Positions 34,432-48,000 are shown, counted from the first letter of the stretch. The stretch is 64,000 nt of DNA from Ancylostoma caninum (GCA_037903475.1 JBAJFG010000297.1:1240001-1304000); one strand, 5' to 3'. Program-made: numbers and translations. Notes: generated by a model from the letters alone, not told the origin.

Positions 34432-36534
34432 TGCCTATGCCGGCGTAGTTAGAAAAAAGTATAATAGGAGTGAGTCCTCCCATTGTTAATTTATACATGG
34501 TTGGTAACAGTAGTGAATAGAGGTCGGAAGGAAGCTCTCCATGCTCTACTATAAATGAACTACAAGACTGATAAATAAATTCGCGCGATTTTTTTTTCTT
34601 CAAAATGTGAAGTGTTTTTGGAGGATGGTCCTTTCGTGGAGGAAAGAATGGAATATGCACGGGGGTGACCCAGGTAGCTCCTCAGGCAGGCTCCGCCCCC
34701 CAAAGTTCGCAGACACCGCATTTTCATTTTGCGTTTTTTTTTCGATTGGTTTTCCGATGAGAACACAAGCAATTTGGTTCGAAACATGTTCCCTTCATTC
34801 AACCAAGAAGTTGAATACTAATTCCACTGTCAGGTTTTGGATTGATGAATTCCGTTTTAGAGAAACACAGGCAAGCCTTTTTGAAGTGCTATTTATTCTC
34901 TTTTTCTCGAGTCTTTTCTAAGCGATTCAATCGTGATACCAATATATCGAAGCACCATATCATACTGTTGGTGTTTGTTCTGAAACTTCGCAGACGCTTT
35001 GCTAGAAAAACGTTCGAAATGGCTGAAGGCTCATTTTCTGGGCCGCCAAATTCACCCAACATTCGCTTCCAAGACCTTGCCTCGGTTTCGATAATTTTGC
35101 TGACGATGAGTCTACTACTTTTCCCATTCTCGAGAGAATTCACAGTCTGGGCGCCACCCTCCCCTGCTCCAGAAACTTATGCTTCTCAAAAAAAAAACTC
35201 GAAAAGCACTACGACTCAGAAGTGATAGTCTCCGATTTCTTCGCTTTGCAGTTTCCCGTGCTCACAGCGATCTGTGTTGAACAACTATACATAATATCAT
35301 GGCAATTTTCTATCTTGAAAGCTTCGAGTCTATTGACAGAAAACGTTTCTTTTTTGTCATCTCAGGCAAATTTTTGGAAGGATTGCGGCGAAAACCGGAA
35401 GAATCGAGAGGTAACTTGTGGTTATTCTGTTTTCCTGCTGAGTTTCCTCCGATACGCTGCTGCGGCTTCCTCGACTAGCTACATCATTTTTGCGAGTTAG
35501 AGTACCACACGGTCCCCACTCACAAAAATGACGACCTCGATGGAGGGTAATGGTTTCATAGTCGGATTTACAAATGAACCCGATTTTCCATCTCAACCTT
35601 GAAAGCGCTGGAAGTTTTTTTTTTTGGCCGCAACAAAACCTCAGTACTAAGCACCGTTCATAAGAAGGATATGATAACGCTCATTCTCTCCCATGCATCC
35701 TTCTGCGATCCATCCGAACCAATTCAGAGGAACCGGAACGGCCGCAGCAAAAAACATCCTACTACGGTAGTTCCAATTCTTTTTACCTCTGTGTTTCTCA
35801 CTTCTCAACCACGTCATCGAGATCTATTTCTGCTACGGTCTTTGGTTTGTTTGAGAACGGTATACTCATTTAAAGGGCTTCGAGTATGGGTAAAACTATG
35901 CTATCAACAAAAATAAGAAGAAATTTTCCTTAGAGCAACAAAAGCGCTCTTGACTGACTTTAAGCAATCGCACAGTCACCAGAATATGCCGGGATTACAA
36001 ACGAATTGCAAAAATCGCGGCAACATATTTGACGTCCTAATAAAAGCTGATTTAAGACGAATCCCTGAGCATAAGATGTGAGGTGTAAGTTCGTTACTTA
36101 CTTCTGTTTAGGAAACAGGTTCGGTTGGTATAGGTCGGTGAACAGCCACAGTTTGTTGTTCCATTAAATAAATCACCAGTATATGAATAATAAGGTGATG
36201 ATTACAATATGAACAAGAGTATACCATTTGAGCTATTTCTCAAGGCGTTGATTGCTTTTCAGGTCAAGATCCTTAGAAGATCTAGGATTCCTACCGAGAG
36301 GAAATTGTAGAAAACCAAAAGTTACACCTGGCAAGTTATGGGTCAGCGTAGAAGATCGCTATCTTAAGGTCGCATTGATCGCTGTTCTTATCGGCTGACC
36401 TTTCATCTAGTTTCATTTTGAATCGCTTCATATTCGCATGCATTTATTTGTGGTGATCAAGCAGCGTGAGTTTTTCGGTGCACTCTATTAAACTGTAGTG
36501 TCGTCGTTCACTGCCGTTCTCTGCATTGTGTGGT

Positions 36535-36960
36535 TTACCAGACGCGATCGATACCATCTTCAGCAGGAGTCAGGGCGACATCGGCCGACGACGAATTTCC
36601 TTCGGTTTTGGTAACGTTCGAAGTAGTGACTGTAGTCCTGTAAGCACAGCACCGGCGTAAACTATCAGCTGCCAACGCGCAGTCACGTTTCAATCTGTCG
36701 AAATTGTTTATCATCGCAAACCATCTCTTGTCGTGCATCATCCACAGTTCCTGCCTAACTTCTGGAATAAAGTCCACCAATGACCGTTGCTTTGTCACAG
36801 TGCGTCGACCTGTGCTGATTTTGTTGCTCGTGGTATCGAATCGTCCTACGTGTATGGCTGGATAGACAAACAGATTCCAAATGACGTCCATGTCATTGGT
36901 GTTGGTGTTGTTATTGCTAGCCGGTTGTATTTTGGAACTGTGTGCTTCTACAGCAATCAA
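36535..36960 (-). other. Uncharacterised 141-codon open frame
   Basis: A hydrophilic frame with an Asn/Thr run ('NNNTNTND') and a basic stretch. No family recognised. It could be a fragment of a retrotransposon ORF or a chance frame. Confidence 0.2.
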
Positions 36961-38062
36961 TGACGTGGAAAGGTGAGAATTTGCAGGTGTGTTGCATTTT
37001 TCGCTGCATCTTTCCTAAGGTCACACTTGTCGACGCTACAACTGTAGATACTTATTACCGTTCATAATCCGAGTATTGTTCATTTGTCTGGTTGATCTGA
37101 GTCTCAGTTCATTTGCCTTGCCTTCGTTCACGAAACTCTACTGTAACTATCATATAAAATAAGTTAGCTGAAATATGCTCCCAAGACAGGATACAAGTCA
37201 AAAAGTCAGGTAGTTTGATCAAAAATTTGATAACCAGTCTGAAAATCCTAATATTCGTGGAGAAGAAGAGTTCAAAGCCGTCCATCTCTTCCTTATCCTT
37301 ACATGATGGCCACATTCCTATCTTCTGTTCTGGCATAGGCCTTATTCAACACGATTATTGGTCTTGAACTAAATGTGACGCCTATTCAGTCTTAACTATA
37401 CAAAAATGAATGAAATTTCTATCTCCGTTATTTTGGCTAGAGGAGCGTATTTTCTCCTTCTGAGTCCATCTATTAAAATTTTGATTTTATAATAGGTACA
37501 CAAATGCGAGAACAGTACACACGTTTATAGCAAGATTTGAAGCGTGATGCTAAACCTCTTCACTCTTCTCTCAAAAGGAGAGCACGGACATACGAACGTG
37601 CATGAATTGGCACTGGCAGTGAATTCCGAATTCATAGTAAGATGTGCTACTCTAGAGAAGTTACCTGGAAACTGCGCTAGTTATGCTTCTCCTAATATTA
37701 AAAGTCGGCACCATTACATCTGTTTGCTTAATCACAAGAGAAGTCCTCAAGCTTGCACGATATCATCGCAAGCTTAGTTTTTAACTGCTCGCTTTTTTAA
37801 TTTATACGACATGAATAAATGTAACGCGCACTGACGCATTCCTGTCTTGGAACACGCATTGATGTTTTCAGTTCGGATTTTTTCACCTTCGAAATCATAG
37901 TGTTTGAGGTCTTCCTGTTACAATACCGGAAGAGTTGATCCCATAACTCGCTCATCCTTTACACTAAAAGCTTCGTGAAGCTTGGCCAGTACAGCCGAGT
38001 GTGGCAGTTAAAACACAGAAGCCTTCTTCATGGAAATCTTTCTGCTGGCACTAGTACTACAT

Positions 38063-38221
38063 GGTCTGGCATTCATGAAACGGTGTCCAAGCACAACAAC
38101 CATGGCTAGTGTGATTGGGTACCATATATGTAGACTAGGTAATGCCACGAGACACAGAACGCAAAAGTTGGTTTGCTATCCTGGTCTTGTTTGGTTGTGC
38201 GTTCATGAATCCTAGCCCTGG
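38063..38221. mobile_element. MITE, family A, complete copy (inverted orientation)
   Basis: Reverse-complement copy of 43-192: its complement begins CCAGGGCTAGGATTCATGAA, carries ..AGCAAACCAACTTTTGCG.. and ends ..CGTTTCATGAATGCCAG. The divergence between its two ends is higher than in the first copy, so it is probably older. Confidence 0.7.
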
Positions 38222-38342
38222 ATATCTCATCAGTCCATGGTCCTACTTTTTGCTCGAGCAAAAACATCTGCCCTAATGTATCTTAATCCGTTTTCGTCCT
38301 TATTATGATATCTTCACTGAATCAAAAGACCCAATTATATTT

Positions 38343-40033
38343 GGTGGTAGTAATTTGCTCGGAACCTCGAGGTAACCGTGATGTGAAACTCGGAGTCACC
38401 TCGCTGTTTCACACTGAGACCACGGCCTGACCTCAAGGTGACCGAGCTGAAACCGAGAGGTGGCTAATTCTAATTAAACAAACCATTTTGTTTCGGGAGG
38501 TTTCGAACCAGTGAAGGTTTGACTCGGAGAGAGCCCACATCGCACTCGGCTACTTGTACCTTTTCGGCATTGAGTTGTTTTGCGTTGTACGAGACTTATC
38601 AAATATATCAAATACCTACCATGATTAGCATTGGATGTTAGACTATCCACTACATATATAGAGGACAACCAAGCGATGCTATACCCTTTTCAACTTGAAC
38701 AGGTCTTCTTTTTTCATGAACTCCTTGTAACGCTTGCTTGATACAATTCAATCAACAATTCTGGGCAAAAAAAAATTATCAGCTTGAGAAATGGAATAGC
38801 TGATTGTCCGCGAACGTCGCAACCAAAGAAATGTAAAGAATAGCAGAATAGATCCTCGCCGTACTCTTTCCCGCAACCAGAACCTCATAAAATTGAGATA
38901 CCGCTTCAATGACAGTCATTTGGATGGATTACTAGTCCACTGTCATCGCAACCTGGAGACGATAGAAAAACTTTGTAGGTACATGTAAATATAAAAGGGT
39001 AGATACAGCTGTTTGGTTGGCTAGTTTCCTGAAATGCTTGCCGTATTCACGGCTAGCGTCTTTAAAAACCCCGTTGGCCATCTTCTAACCCGTCACTGAG
39101 CAAAAACAGAAAAATCCAGAGAAGCAATAACTCGATAATTTCATGGAACATTTTGGTCGTATTCAGCGTACTAGGATACCCCAGTTGACATGTATTCACT
39201 GCCCCACGGACAAGAAAAGCAAAATATCAACAAAATCGGCAAACCGTTCGTGCAAAACAATTATCATATTCGTGTTCCCTGTACTCGAGAATCATAGTGG
39301 GCACGTCCCTGCCCGTTGCAGAAATTTGCGGAAATTAAAATAAAATCAATAACACGAAATTTCGTGCATAATGGTTAATATATTCGGGTTCAGTGCAATA
39401 AGAAACCCTGGTATTCTCACCGATTTCTGCGCAAATATAGCGAAAAACTAGTTAAATCGTCATAATTCATACATCAATAGATAATTCGCCGCGGAAGGTA
39501 GCCTAAAATGCTTGGGTAAAACGTGTTCAAAGTTTGGATCGAAAGTTCTGGAACCTTCTTAAAAAACGGCTTAACACATCCTTACCACACTAATAAATCT
39601 CAAAGATCTCTGAATTTCTCCCATCTTCAGAATAACCAATTGTCTGCCTTTGTAAGAGAGAGTATCCGTGGTGTTTGACTGAAAAAATAGCTAAGAAGTA
39701 CTCTAAACACAAGAGAAACTACTCAACTCTGAAGGTTTTCTTTAGAGCTCAAGACCTGCAGGTCAGAAAATAGTACTTCCGTGTACTTTTTCGTGACCGG
39801 TCTGCGTCTCTTGCCTCATGATACTACCTCCACTAATTTGTGTGATTAGATAATAGATCACTGTCTCACCTCTGTTACCGTGAGGTCGAGACTTGAGTGA
39901 GACCTCAAAGTGACCGGTCGGTTACCTCGAGGTCTCAGTCGCTTTACAATAGATCTTGGGAAAATTGAACGTGAGGTGACTTCGAGGTAACCATTGACGG
40001 TTACCTCGAGGTTTCGGCCAAATTACTACCACC
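38343..40033. mobile_element. Large (1.69-kb) inverted-repeat element with CCTCGAGGTAACC motifs
   Basis: The left end GGTGGTAGTAATTTGC followed by CGGAACCTCGAGGTAACC matches the complement of the right end, about 32 of 35 bases. Subterminal regions repeat the palindromic motif CCTCGAGGTAACC/GGTTACCTCGAGG and variants (CCTCAAGGTGACC) several times on both sides (38372-38460, 39880-40012). Clustered subterminal motifs of this kind are typical transposase-binding arrays. The interior has no recognised transposase. No clear target duplication was seen. Confidence 0.65.
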
Positions 40034-40473
40034 CATTGTTTTTTATGATAGAATTTAAAAAGGGAAACTCTAGCATTTCGAGCTTGATTAGTCAGTGTAT
40101 AATTTTTTTTATTTTCATTGACGTTGATGGGACTTTTTGTTCCACAAAGTTAGCAATTCTATCGAAGTGCACTGTCTAAGCATACTGCTGTTACCAGAAC
40201 TGTCGTGGCTTTTTTTTTCTGAAACGCATCAGCAGATTCTCTTTTCTTTCTTTCCTACTAAGTATTTATGCGACAGATCTATAGTGGTATCATCTAGGAA
40301 TTCTGCCATTGCAACAATCTAACCCTTTATGTGCTAGCTTGTACGTTTGGCACCTCCAAAGAGGTGTTGCAAGTGTGGCACACGTCTACTCCAATTATAC
40401 TCAAATCGTACGTGTTCTGTCATGCTTCCGACTGAAGCTCGCTTTATGGGGGTATATTATGGTTAAAGGGATC

Positions 40474-40517
<44 letters not shown>

Positions 40518-40801
40518 TGGCGGACGCAGAAAGTGGGCGGAAGGGGGGGCGTGGGAAGAAAAGTGGGGTCTCCGCCGTTTTGGGGACCCAGACGGAAAAT
40601 AAAATTAATAATAATATTAATTATAATAATAAACAATAAATAAAAAATATATTAAAAATAATAATAAAAATAAACAATTAAAAATAAACTAACACAAGAT
40701 TTTTATTTGTATTGTAAAGTAATTTCGAAAATTTGGCGACCCATTCTCGGGGGGGCGCGCCCCCCCCTGCGTCCGCGACTGATATATATATATATATATA
40801 T
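40474..40801. repeat. TA microsatellite split by a MITE
   Basis: (TA)n runs at about 40474-40514 and 40782-40801 are one microsatellite separated by the hAT MITE at 40515-40781. Confidence 0.85.
40515..40781. mobile_element. hAT-type MITE, copy 3
   Basis: Third copy of the CAGTGGCGGACGCAG family, in the same orientation as copy 1. The right end has one substitution (GTCCGCGACTG). The target duplication is ATATATAT, inside a TA repeat. The core is almost identical to the other copies; length differences come mainly from the C/G run. Confidence 0.9.
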
Positions 40802-41249
40802 CCCTTTATGTGTATTCAGAAACTCATTCATTAAGACTGAGTCCTAGAAAATGGTGGTGGGCCCGTATCCGATATGTTTAGCCGTGGAATGAAACACAGT
40901 GTCCTGTTCCTACCAGTCGTTATCCAATCTGATATCCAATATAGGTGATCGACCCACGTGTTATTCCTTGACGCAAATTCGGTACATTGACCAGAGAACA
41001 CGAATTGTTGATGCAGCAGACAATAGGTCCTAATCAAACGGATATCAATGAGAGATCCTGCTGTGAAACGAGTGGATACACATATCTACCACCGATAGGT
41101 TTTTAGTGGGTAGCAGAATACCCAGGCCACTCCAACATATCCGCTGAGCGCGTTTATCCGAATAGATGAACAGTACTGGATACGGGCCTAGATCTCAAAC
41201 GAAAACCGTACACCAACGCTGATATTTTCTTTCTCAGGACATATGTCTC

Positions 41250-41682
41250 ATATGTTTACTTTGCTACTAACAAAAGTTTTTTATTCATATTTTTACCGTT
41301 TCTTCTCATCAGTGGAACGAGCCACACCTACTCTCTTAGAGTCTATGAACAGGAAGTGGAATGATTACTTTTTTCCTTCCAAAATTTCCTTCTCGAAATT
41401 CCTCAGGTAACTACTGATAAGGGGCACCAAGGAAGTCTCACTGTTGGTATTGTTAAACACCGAAACCAAGAGCGAGAAATCTCATACCTTAATCATATCT
41501 ATTTCATGCAAATATCTAATAACTCTATAGACTGAAACAAATTTTTACTTCTTAAACAAAATCAATGTATGTATACTGCTAAGAACAGAATTTTTTTCTA
41601 CTTATATTTTACCATTTTTTCTCATCAATGAAATGAGTCACACCCACTGTCTCAAAGTTTGTGAGCAGGAAGTGAAATGATT
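41250..41682. repeat. Local direct duplication, about 316-bp period
   Basis: 41250-41367 and 41567-41682 share ..CTTCTCATCAGTGGAACGAG.. versus ..TTTCTCATCAATGAAATGAG.., then ..ACAGGAAGTGGAATGATT.. versus ..GCAGGAAGTGAAATGATT... The intervening sequence is not duplicated again. Old tandem duplication, no coding potential seen. Confidence 0.6.
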
Positions 41683-42863
41683 CATTGTTCCATATGAATG
41701 TTTTGTAATGGCCGAATGCGCAAGTTAAGATGAAAGCAACATTAGATTTCCACTTTAATTATCAATGGATTTGTCCGTTGGGTTTAGCAAAGCGTAGCTC
41801 TTACTATTTTGTGAGCGGCCAGCCAAGAAAAGTATTTCAACGATCCAGCTTGACACTACCAATGACAATATGATAGATATGCCCAGACTCTCACTCTTTC
41901 GTGCGTATTTATGTACAAATGTACAGCAACACGTAATGACACTGATCATTTCCTGCTTCCTACTCCTCAGTTTGAAAGGGATTTCTGTCTCGCGAACGTG
42001 TAAAAGTTCTGCAGCAGGTAGATGACCCTAGTCTGCATGTAAGTACGATCCATTCACCTTTACAGCAATATTGTTCAATTTTTTTATTTCATCGATTCTA
42101 TGCTCGAAGTTCTTTGATTTTTTTCCAGCTATCGAATTTCTAACGTAGTAGTACATGTGAACCACTCATACGGTATCTTCTGGCTCGTATTAATTGCTTT
42201 ATTTGTATGATTAATATATTCGCGGAAGAACAAGTGGAAAGGAGTTATCAATCACATGAAAAAGGTTTGTGCAAATGAATCTTTACATTACTAAGTTTTG
42301 ATGCAACATTCGTTGCATGAAAGTTCAAGCCACAGATGTTTTCGCTCCATAGAGAAGTTGTCTTCTTAATATTATATTTACATTTGCTTGTGGACCAGGA
42401 AAGAATACCAACAGTGATCACCTAGCACACATACTGTGGTCATTGAAAGAGTGGGACTGTTCGAAAATCTTATCGTACGACGCAACATTGTACACTTTCG
42501 TCATTTTCGCCTAGGGTGCAGCATTTTCCTTCCGTTGCGAAACCTACACACATCTGTAGGATACAGCAATTCGCACCCTCAAGCGAGCGGGAAACAGTGC
42601 CTTCTCAATTGCACAGATTGTGCTTTTCTCAACTTCAACACTAAATATGTATGTACATACGTGTTTTGCGTCGCTCAAGAATGATCTAGCAGAACCACTA
42701 ACCCGAGACTTTTTTAGGTGCACAGCAGAGTTGAGCAACTACATATATAATTAACTTATATTTAACTTTATGCTAATGTCATAGTTACTACAGTTAGAAG
42801 GTTAACATACTCTTTCATCTAAATAATAATACCAGCCTACCTAGTATTTCATTCGGAAATATA
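41683..42863. other. Unresolved, no gene recognised
   Basis: A/T-rich DNA with short frames only. No element ends or exon chain recognised. Confidence 0.35.
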
Positions 42864-43379
42864 GGGGTATCAAAAAGTTTCCGGCCTCGATATGTTCCAT
42901 CCCTTTTTCCTCAAAACTCCAAGTGCGGTCAATTAGCTCAAGTCTTTGAAGCCACCATGCCAAGTTTCACTTCCTCGAGATGACTCGTTCAAAAATAATG
43001 GCGCTTTTCTCTAGTCTGACTACGGAGGGTTTCTCGTCCACAGATCAAGAGTTGTGGTTGCTGCCACAGGAGAATGCGGATTCGAATCACTGAATCACAC
43101 ATCCTACAGTCCGAGCCTGGCACCCAGCAACTATTACCTGCCTGGAGATGTGGAACAACATCCTCGAGCAATGAGATTCAGGGTCGAAAATGAGCTGAAG
43201 TCGGCTTTTGGAAGATACTCTGCCTCATGTGATAAGAAAGCTCTATGAATGGTTTAGAAAACTGAAATGGATCTAGGAAAAGTGTATCAGTGTTCAACCC
43301 ACCTATATTTTACTACGACAAAATTCCGTCGCTGTAGGCCTCTTGGAAGTAGTCTAGGCCGGAAACTTTTTGATACCTC
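42864..43379 (+). mobile_element. Deleted mariner-family element
   Basis: Inverted repeats of about 24 bp (GGGGTATCAAAAAGTTTCCG at the left; right end reversed GAGGTATCAAAAAGTTTCCG) with TA on both sides. Inside, 43090-43250 encodes 'SYSPSLAPSNYYLPGDVEQH', the C-terminal catalytic block of a mariner-type transposase with the final Asp (normally SDYYLF) changed to Asn. Most of the transposase gene has been lost. The ends share AAAAGTTTCCGG with the mariner at 24889. Confidence 0.75.
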
Positions 43380-45079
43380 TATATCTGCCCTAGGTTTAAT
43401 GTTTCTTACTGGATTATAATTTGCATTTTTATGTTCTCAACCAATATTGTCTATTATATGTGCTCGGTTATCTCCTCCATACTGCTCGGAAATGTTGCGC
43501 TTGCAACCATGAGAACAGACTAAGCCCAAGTTTCTCATTTTTAACTTGGACCGGAGTTTCGAATGCTGGCCGATGGTCCTGTGAAACAGGGACAGAAGAG
43601 TGACTCGTCCAGCCGAAATTTCATCCGTCAGATTCCTTCCACGCTATGCGCCTTTTCCTTTACTGTGGTTCTCGCTTCAAATTCTCGTCCTCTCTTCGCA
43701 CCATTTGCATTCCATCGCCATCGCCGCGTTCTGTACCGTCATTTGTGAGATTACTTCTACACGGAGGGCAATTTTACCTCACATTGGAGGTCACGATGCT
43801 AGTTGTTCACCTTGCAGCCAAATGAGTCCTAGGTAGGAGGCATGTTGAAAGACGTTGAATTTCTTAGTTCCATATGGTAACGATGGTGGGGAGAGGGGAG
43901 GGGAGAGGGGGGGGGGGGGGGGAGAGTGGAGAATTTCTAGGTTAGGACATGCATGTACCTGGGAATAATTTTATGCTCAAGGTAATTCCTCTCAACAATT
44001 AGCGGAATCCCTTGCGAAAGTTAGGTACATTACGTTTCATATAGCCCAACATTGGTCACACCTTGAATTTTCCAAAGCGTTGCTGGTGCCCCAACATTAA
44101 TTTTTATTGTACTTTTTACTTTTTGTACATAATCCACTGTTCACGTAATTGAACTGACTATGTTCAGTTCGGTTACAGGCTGAATTCACTTGCACATTTA
44201 GGTGTCGTAAGAAAGCTTACAGTTTAAAAACGAGTCACATTGAAAGTTCTACACTTGAGGTCGAATTCGTCATGCACTGCGTCTCTAATCACAACACTGC
44301 CAAAATTCCCAGCTCCACCTATCATAAAATCTTTTCGACTATTCCTGTGATCAGCGCCTGAAAGGCAGTAACTGACCTCGGAGTTGATTTTCAGACCAGA
44401 AATGTCCTCGAGCGAACCTGACCACAATGATATATGTACATGTTTCGTCATGAACGTGCCAAAAATCCCTTTTTTCAACCCCTGCTTTATGAATAGTTCG
44501 AGGTGCCTGTTGCGAAAGCTGCTATAACAGGTTTCTGGGGACAGCCTTATATTGCCGGTACAGGATCCTTCCACTCATAGGCCGCATTTCGCACAATGGG
44601 TTTTCTCTGTGACATAGTTTTCTAACTGCCGGGAAAAAAATGTTCGTAATCCAGTTGGGAAGCTAAGGTGTGGGCCATCTCGGTGCTTCCTTTTTATGAG
44701 CCAAAAATGCTGTCACTCCTACTTATTTTATTGTGTTGCTGATCTCGCTCTAACTGTTTGTGTTACATGTTGTTTTTTTGTTCGTCTTTCTGATACTGAC
44801 TCATGCTCTTTGCACTGTGTTCGGTAGCACACCCTAGTGGTGTATTAAATAAATAAATAACAACGAGTTGCACTCGTCAGCCGCCAGCGACACCACTGTT
44901 ACGGTAGCCGCAGCCATTGTGGTAGCGGTCTCAACGAGCTCCTCGAAATCTCGAAGGCGTAGTGTTTAAAAAAAATGGACCTGACCTTCCTTCAGTTCTG
45001 TGAGGAAATATTTATACCTCAGTGATCAGAGTTGTCTGGAGATTTTTCCGAGGTTAGAACCATATGTGTGATGATACTT
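43380..45079. other. Mostly unresolved; possible LINE 3' tail at 44800-44870
   Basis: A purine run (about 43889-43925) and a 116-codon minus-strand frame with no domain (44224-44574) are present. At 44825-44865, ..CACACCCTAGTGGTGTATTAAATAAATAAATAA resembles the 3' end of a LINE transcript, but no coding part was identified upstream. Confidence 0.3.
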
Positions 45080-48000
45080 ACTTACTCATTTACTTGCCTA
45101 TCCCTTAGCTAGTGTCTACAGGAGCGTTTCGACCTCTCAACACTGTTGTAGGTGCCACTGGAGTACGAAATGCCTCAACGACACGCTTTCATTCCTGACG
45201 ATTTGCAGCGATAATATTAGCTACAACGATACTGCACCGTAGTGTCTTCAGGTCTGCCTCAACTTGCATGATCCAAGTTTTCTTTGGTGCCGCCCGCTGC
45301 ACTTTCCACTGCGTAGGCCGTTTCCTCCACAAAAGACTGTGTGGCAGTCGGGTGGTGTCTATTCTGCAGACATATCCAAACCAACGTAGTCTTCGTATTG
45401 ACTCCGAGGATCTGACGAAGACACCGCATTTGAAAAGTCTCAAGTTTGTTCAGGTCCTACTTCAGCAGGGTCCATGTTTCAGATCCGTACAGAATAATTG
45501 GAATCCCTAGTGTTCGAAATAGGCGCATTTTCATCGTAAGCAAGATGTCATCTTTCTTCCAAACACACCATTTTAGCGAAGCGGACGCTGTAGAGGCCTT
45601 TCCAATTCTGCTGTTGACTTCTGCTATTGACTCGACCTTCTTCACCTCTGCGAGAGATCCAAGGTACTTGAACTCTTGGATCTGCTCAAGCTGGACTCCT
45701 TAGAGGTAGGCTTTGGCTTCAGAACCATCCATTGTCATGTCGTTGTCATGATCTTCGTCTTGTCTCCATCTATTCTTATTCCGTATGACTCCGCAGTTTT
45801 CGCAATTGAGAAAATGACATCCGTTGCCTCAGTTTCTGTTTCGGCGAAGATCGCGCTGTCGTCAGCGAACATCAGGTCAGTGAGGAGTTGATTGTCGCCG
45901 TACTGAATTCCGCTTCTGTCGTCAAAAACTCTTCTCATGATCGCACTGACCACAATGTTGAAGAGCAGCGAAGAGATGACATCTCCCTGGCGAACTCCCG
46001 TTTTAATGGGAAACTCCTCAGACAGCTCATTCTTGATCCCCACGCTGTTGCTTGACCCGTTGTATGTTGCTTGGAGAAGCCTTACTATCTTCTGCGGTAC
46101 GTGGTCAACTTCCAACGACTTCCATAGGGCTGGCCAGTGTACGGAATCGAACGCCGACTTGAAATCGATGAAGGCAACAACGGTTCGTTTTCCCCATCTG
46201 ATCCTTTTTTCTATCAGTGGAGAGGCGAAGAAGATCTGATCGCAACGGCCTCCACTCAGACGACATCCGGCTTGTTCTTCACGGCTAGCCTGTTCTCGAT
46301 GCTCTTGAAGTCTTATCTGAATGATCTTCAGGAAGACTTTGCCAACGATCGATAGCAAATTAATTCCGCATTAGTTCTTGCATACCCTGCTATCTCCCTT
46401 CTTACGGATTGGTACCACAAGCGCACGTTTCCATGTGGCGGGAATGATCTCCGACTGCCAGACGAGAGATATTAGGTCTTGAAGTCGCCTCAGTAAGACC
46501 TCTCCACCAACTTTTATTGTTTCCGCAATGTTTCAAGGCGTTTTACTGTTCTTGAGGGTCCTTACTGCTTTCCTCATTTAATCAGTGGTGAGCTCCCCTC
46601 AAGAAATGCATTTCGCGGCGTTTTGATACTCAGTGGTTTCAGGGGTGGTCCTTGTGGTGAATCGTGATTGTAGAGCTCGCTGAAGAATTCCCCCAGCTTT
46701 CGAGGTGTTCCGCTGCCTGTCGCGCAAATATACCATCCGCTTTCCTGATATTGTCGTCTGTTGTCCTCGCCTTTCCACTCAATTGCCTAATACTACGGTA
46801 AAGTACGTGCTTGTTGTTTCTGCTTCCTCAATTTCGCCGGTCACTCGATTCCAGTATGTCTCCCTCTCCATTTTCATTTGTCGACGGAGTTCCTGATTGA
46901 GCTGTCTGTAGCGATTGAAGTCGACAAGCTTTGCCTGTTTTCTTTCGTCCACAAGTTAAACATTCGTTCGAGATCCACGGTTTTGTCCGACGGCTGGGGC
47001 ACAATGATTTTGCTTATTCCAACATGACGTCCGACATCTGTTTCTCTTCGTCTGCATTCACAGCCATAGCAAACGTGGCAAACCTATTCGACGATTTGAA
47101 ATGGCTGCTGAGATGGAGGAGTCATGAACGAAGGCCAGTCGAGCTTGGGCGCAGGATGTGACTTGCCAGTTGTTCTCTTTGATGAAGTTGTATGACGGCC
47201 CTCAGCAGGTAATGGTTTGATCGACAGTCAGGTTCTCTCATCGCGCGAACATCCTTGACTCATGACATGAAGCGCGAACTGATTAGCACGTAGTCCAAAA
47301 CTGTTGAGTCATGTCCCGTTGAGTTCCGCCATGTCATCTGATGCTTCCTTGGATGCTGAAAGTAGCTGTTTCTAATCACCAGCTTATTGAAAGTTGCAAA
47401 AAGACAGCAATCCTAATCCGTTGTCGGTGATGTCTCCTACGCCAAACCTGCCGAGTGTTCTTTCCCATCTTTACCTGTTATCACCGACGTGTGCGTTGAA
47501 GTCTCCAGCAATTACGATCAGCTCTGACTGAGGGATTCCAACACACTTTGAAGTTCTCCGTAGAACTCATCCTTTAGAAAATTCGGGCTGGGTTCTGTGA
47601 GGGCGTACCTACACAGGAATGTGCTGTGACAGTTCCGCCAACAGGAAGCACAGCAATCCGGCTAGAAACTGGTTGAAATGTGACGACAATTGCGACGACG
47701 CGATCAACATGGGACCGACTCCTACTCGATGTTCATCACCGCCAGAGTAATAAAGCGTCATTGTTTGATCACTATCCGGAACTTTGATCGTAACTGTCCC
47801 AGATCCACTCATTCGCAGTTCTGCTAGGGAAGCAATTGATGTCTTGCATCTCATCAGCTCTCTGGCGATGATTCCCTTTTGGCCGATTTGATGTCCTGTT
47901 CGTACATTCCATGCAGCGATTCATAGCTCTCTCTTCGGTGTGATTTCTTGCTTCCTTTAATTCTTCTTAACTCGTTTTTTTTTTGCGGCCAATAGTCCAC

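Larger units (their letters stand above)
33461..38062. other. Long region without a supported gene
   Basis: Two longer open frames occur (plus 33958-34431, minus 36535-36960, listed separately). Otherwise only frames of 60-130 codons without domains. No transposon ends were identified. Confidence 0.35.

Noticed and set aside
40309..40602. 97-codon frame with an Ile-Tyr run
   Set aside because: It translates a TA microsatellite and the start of the hAT MITE.
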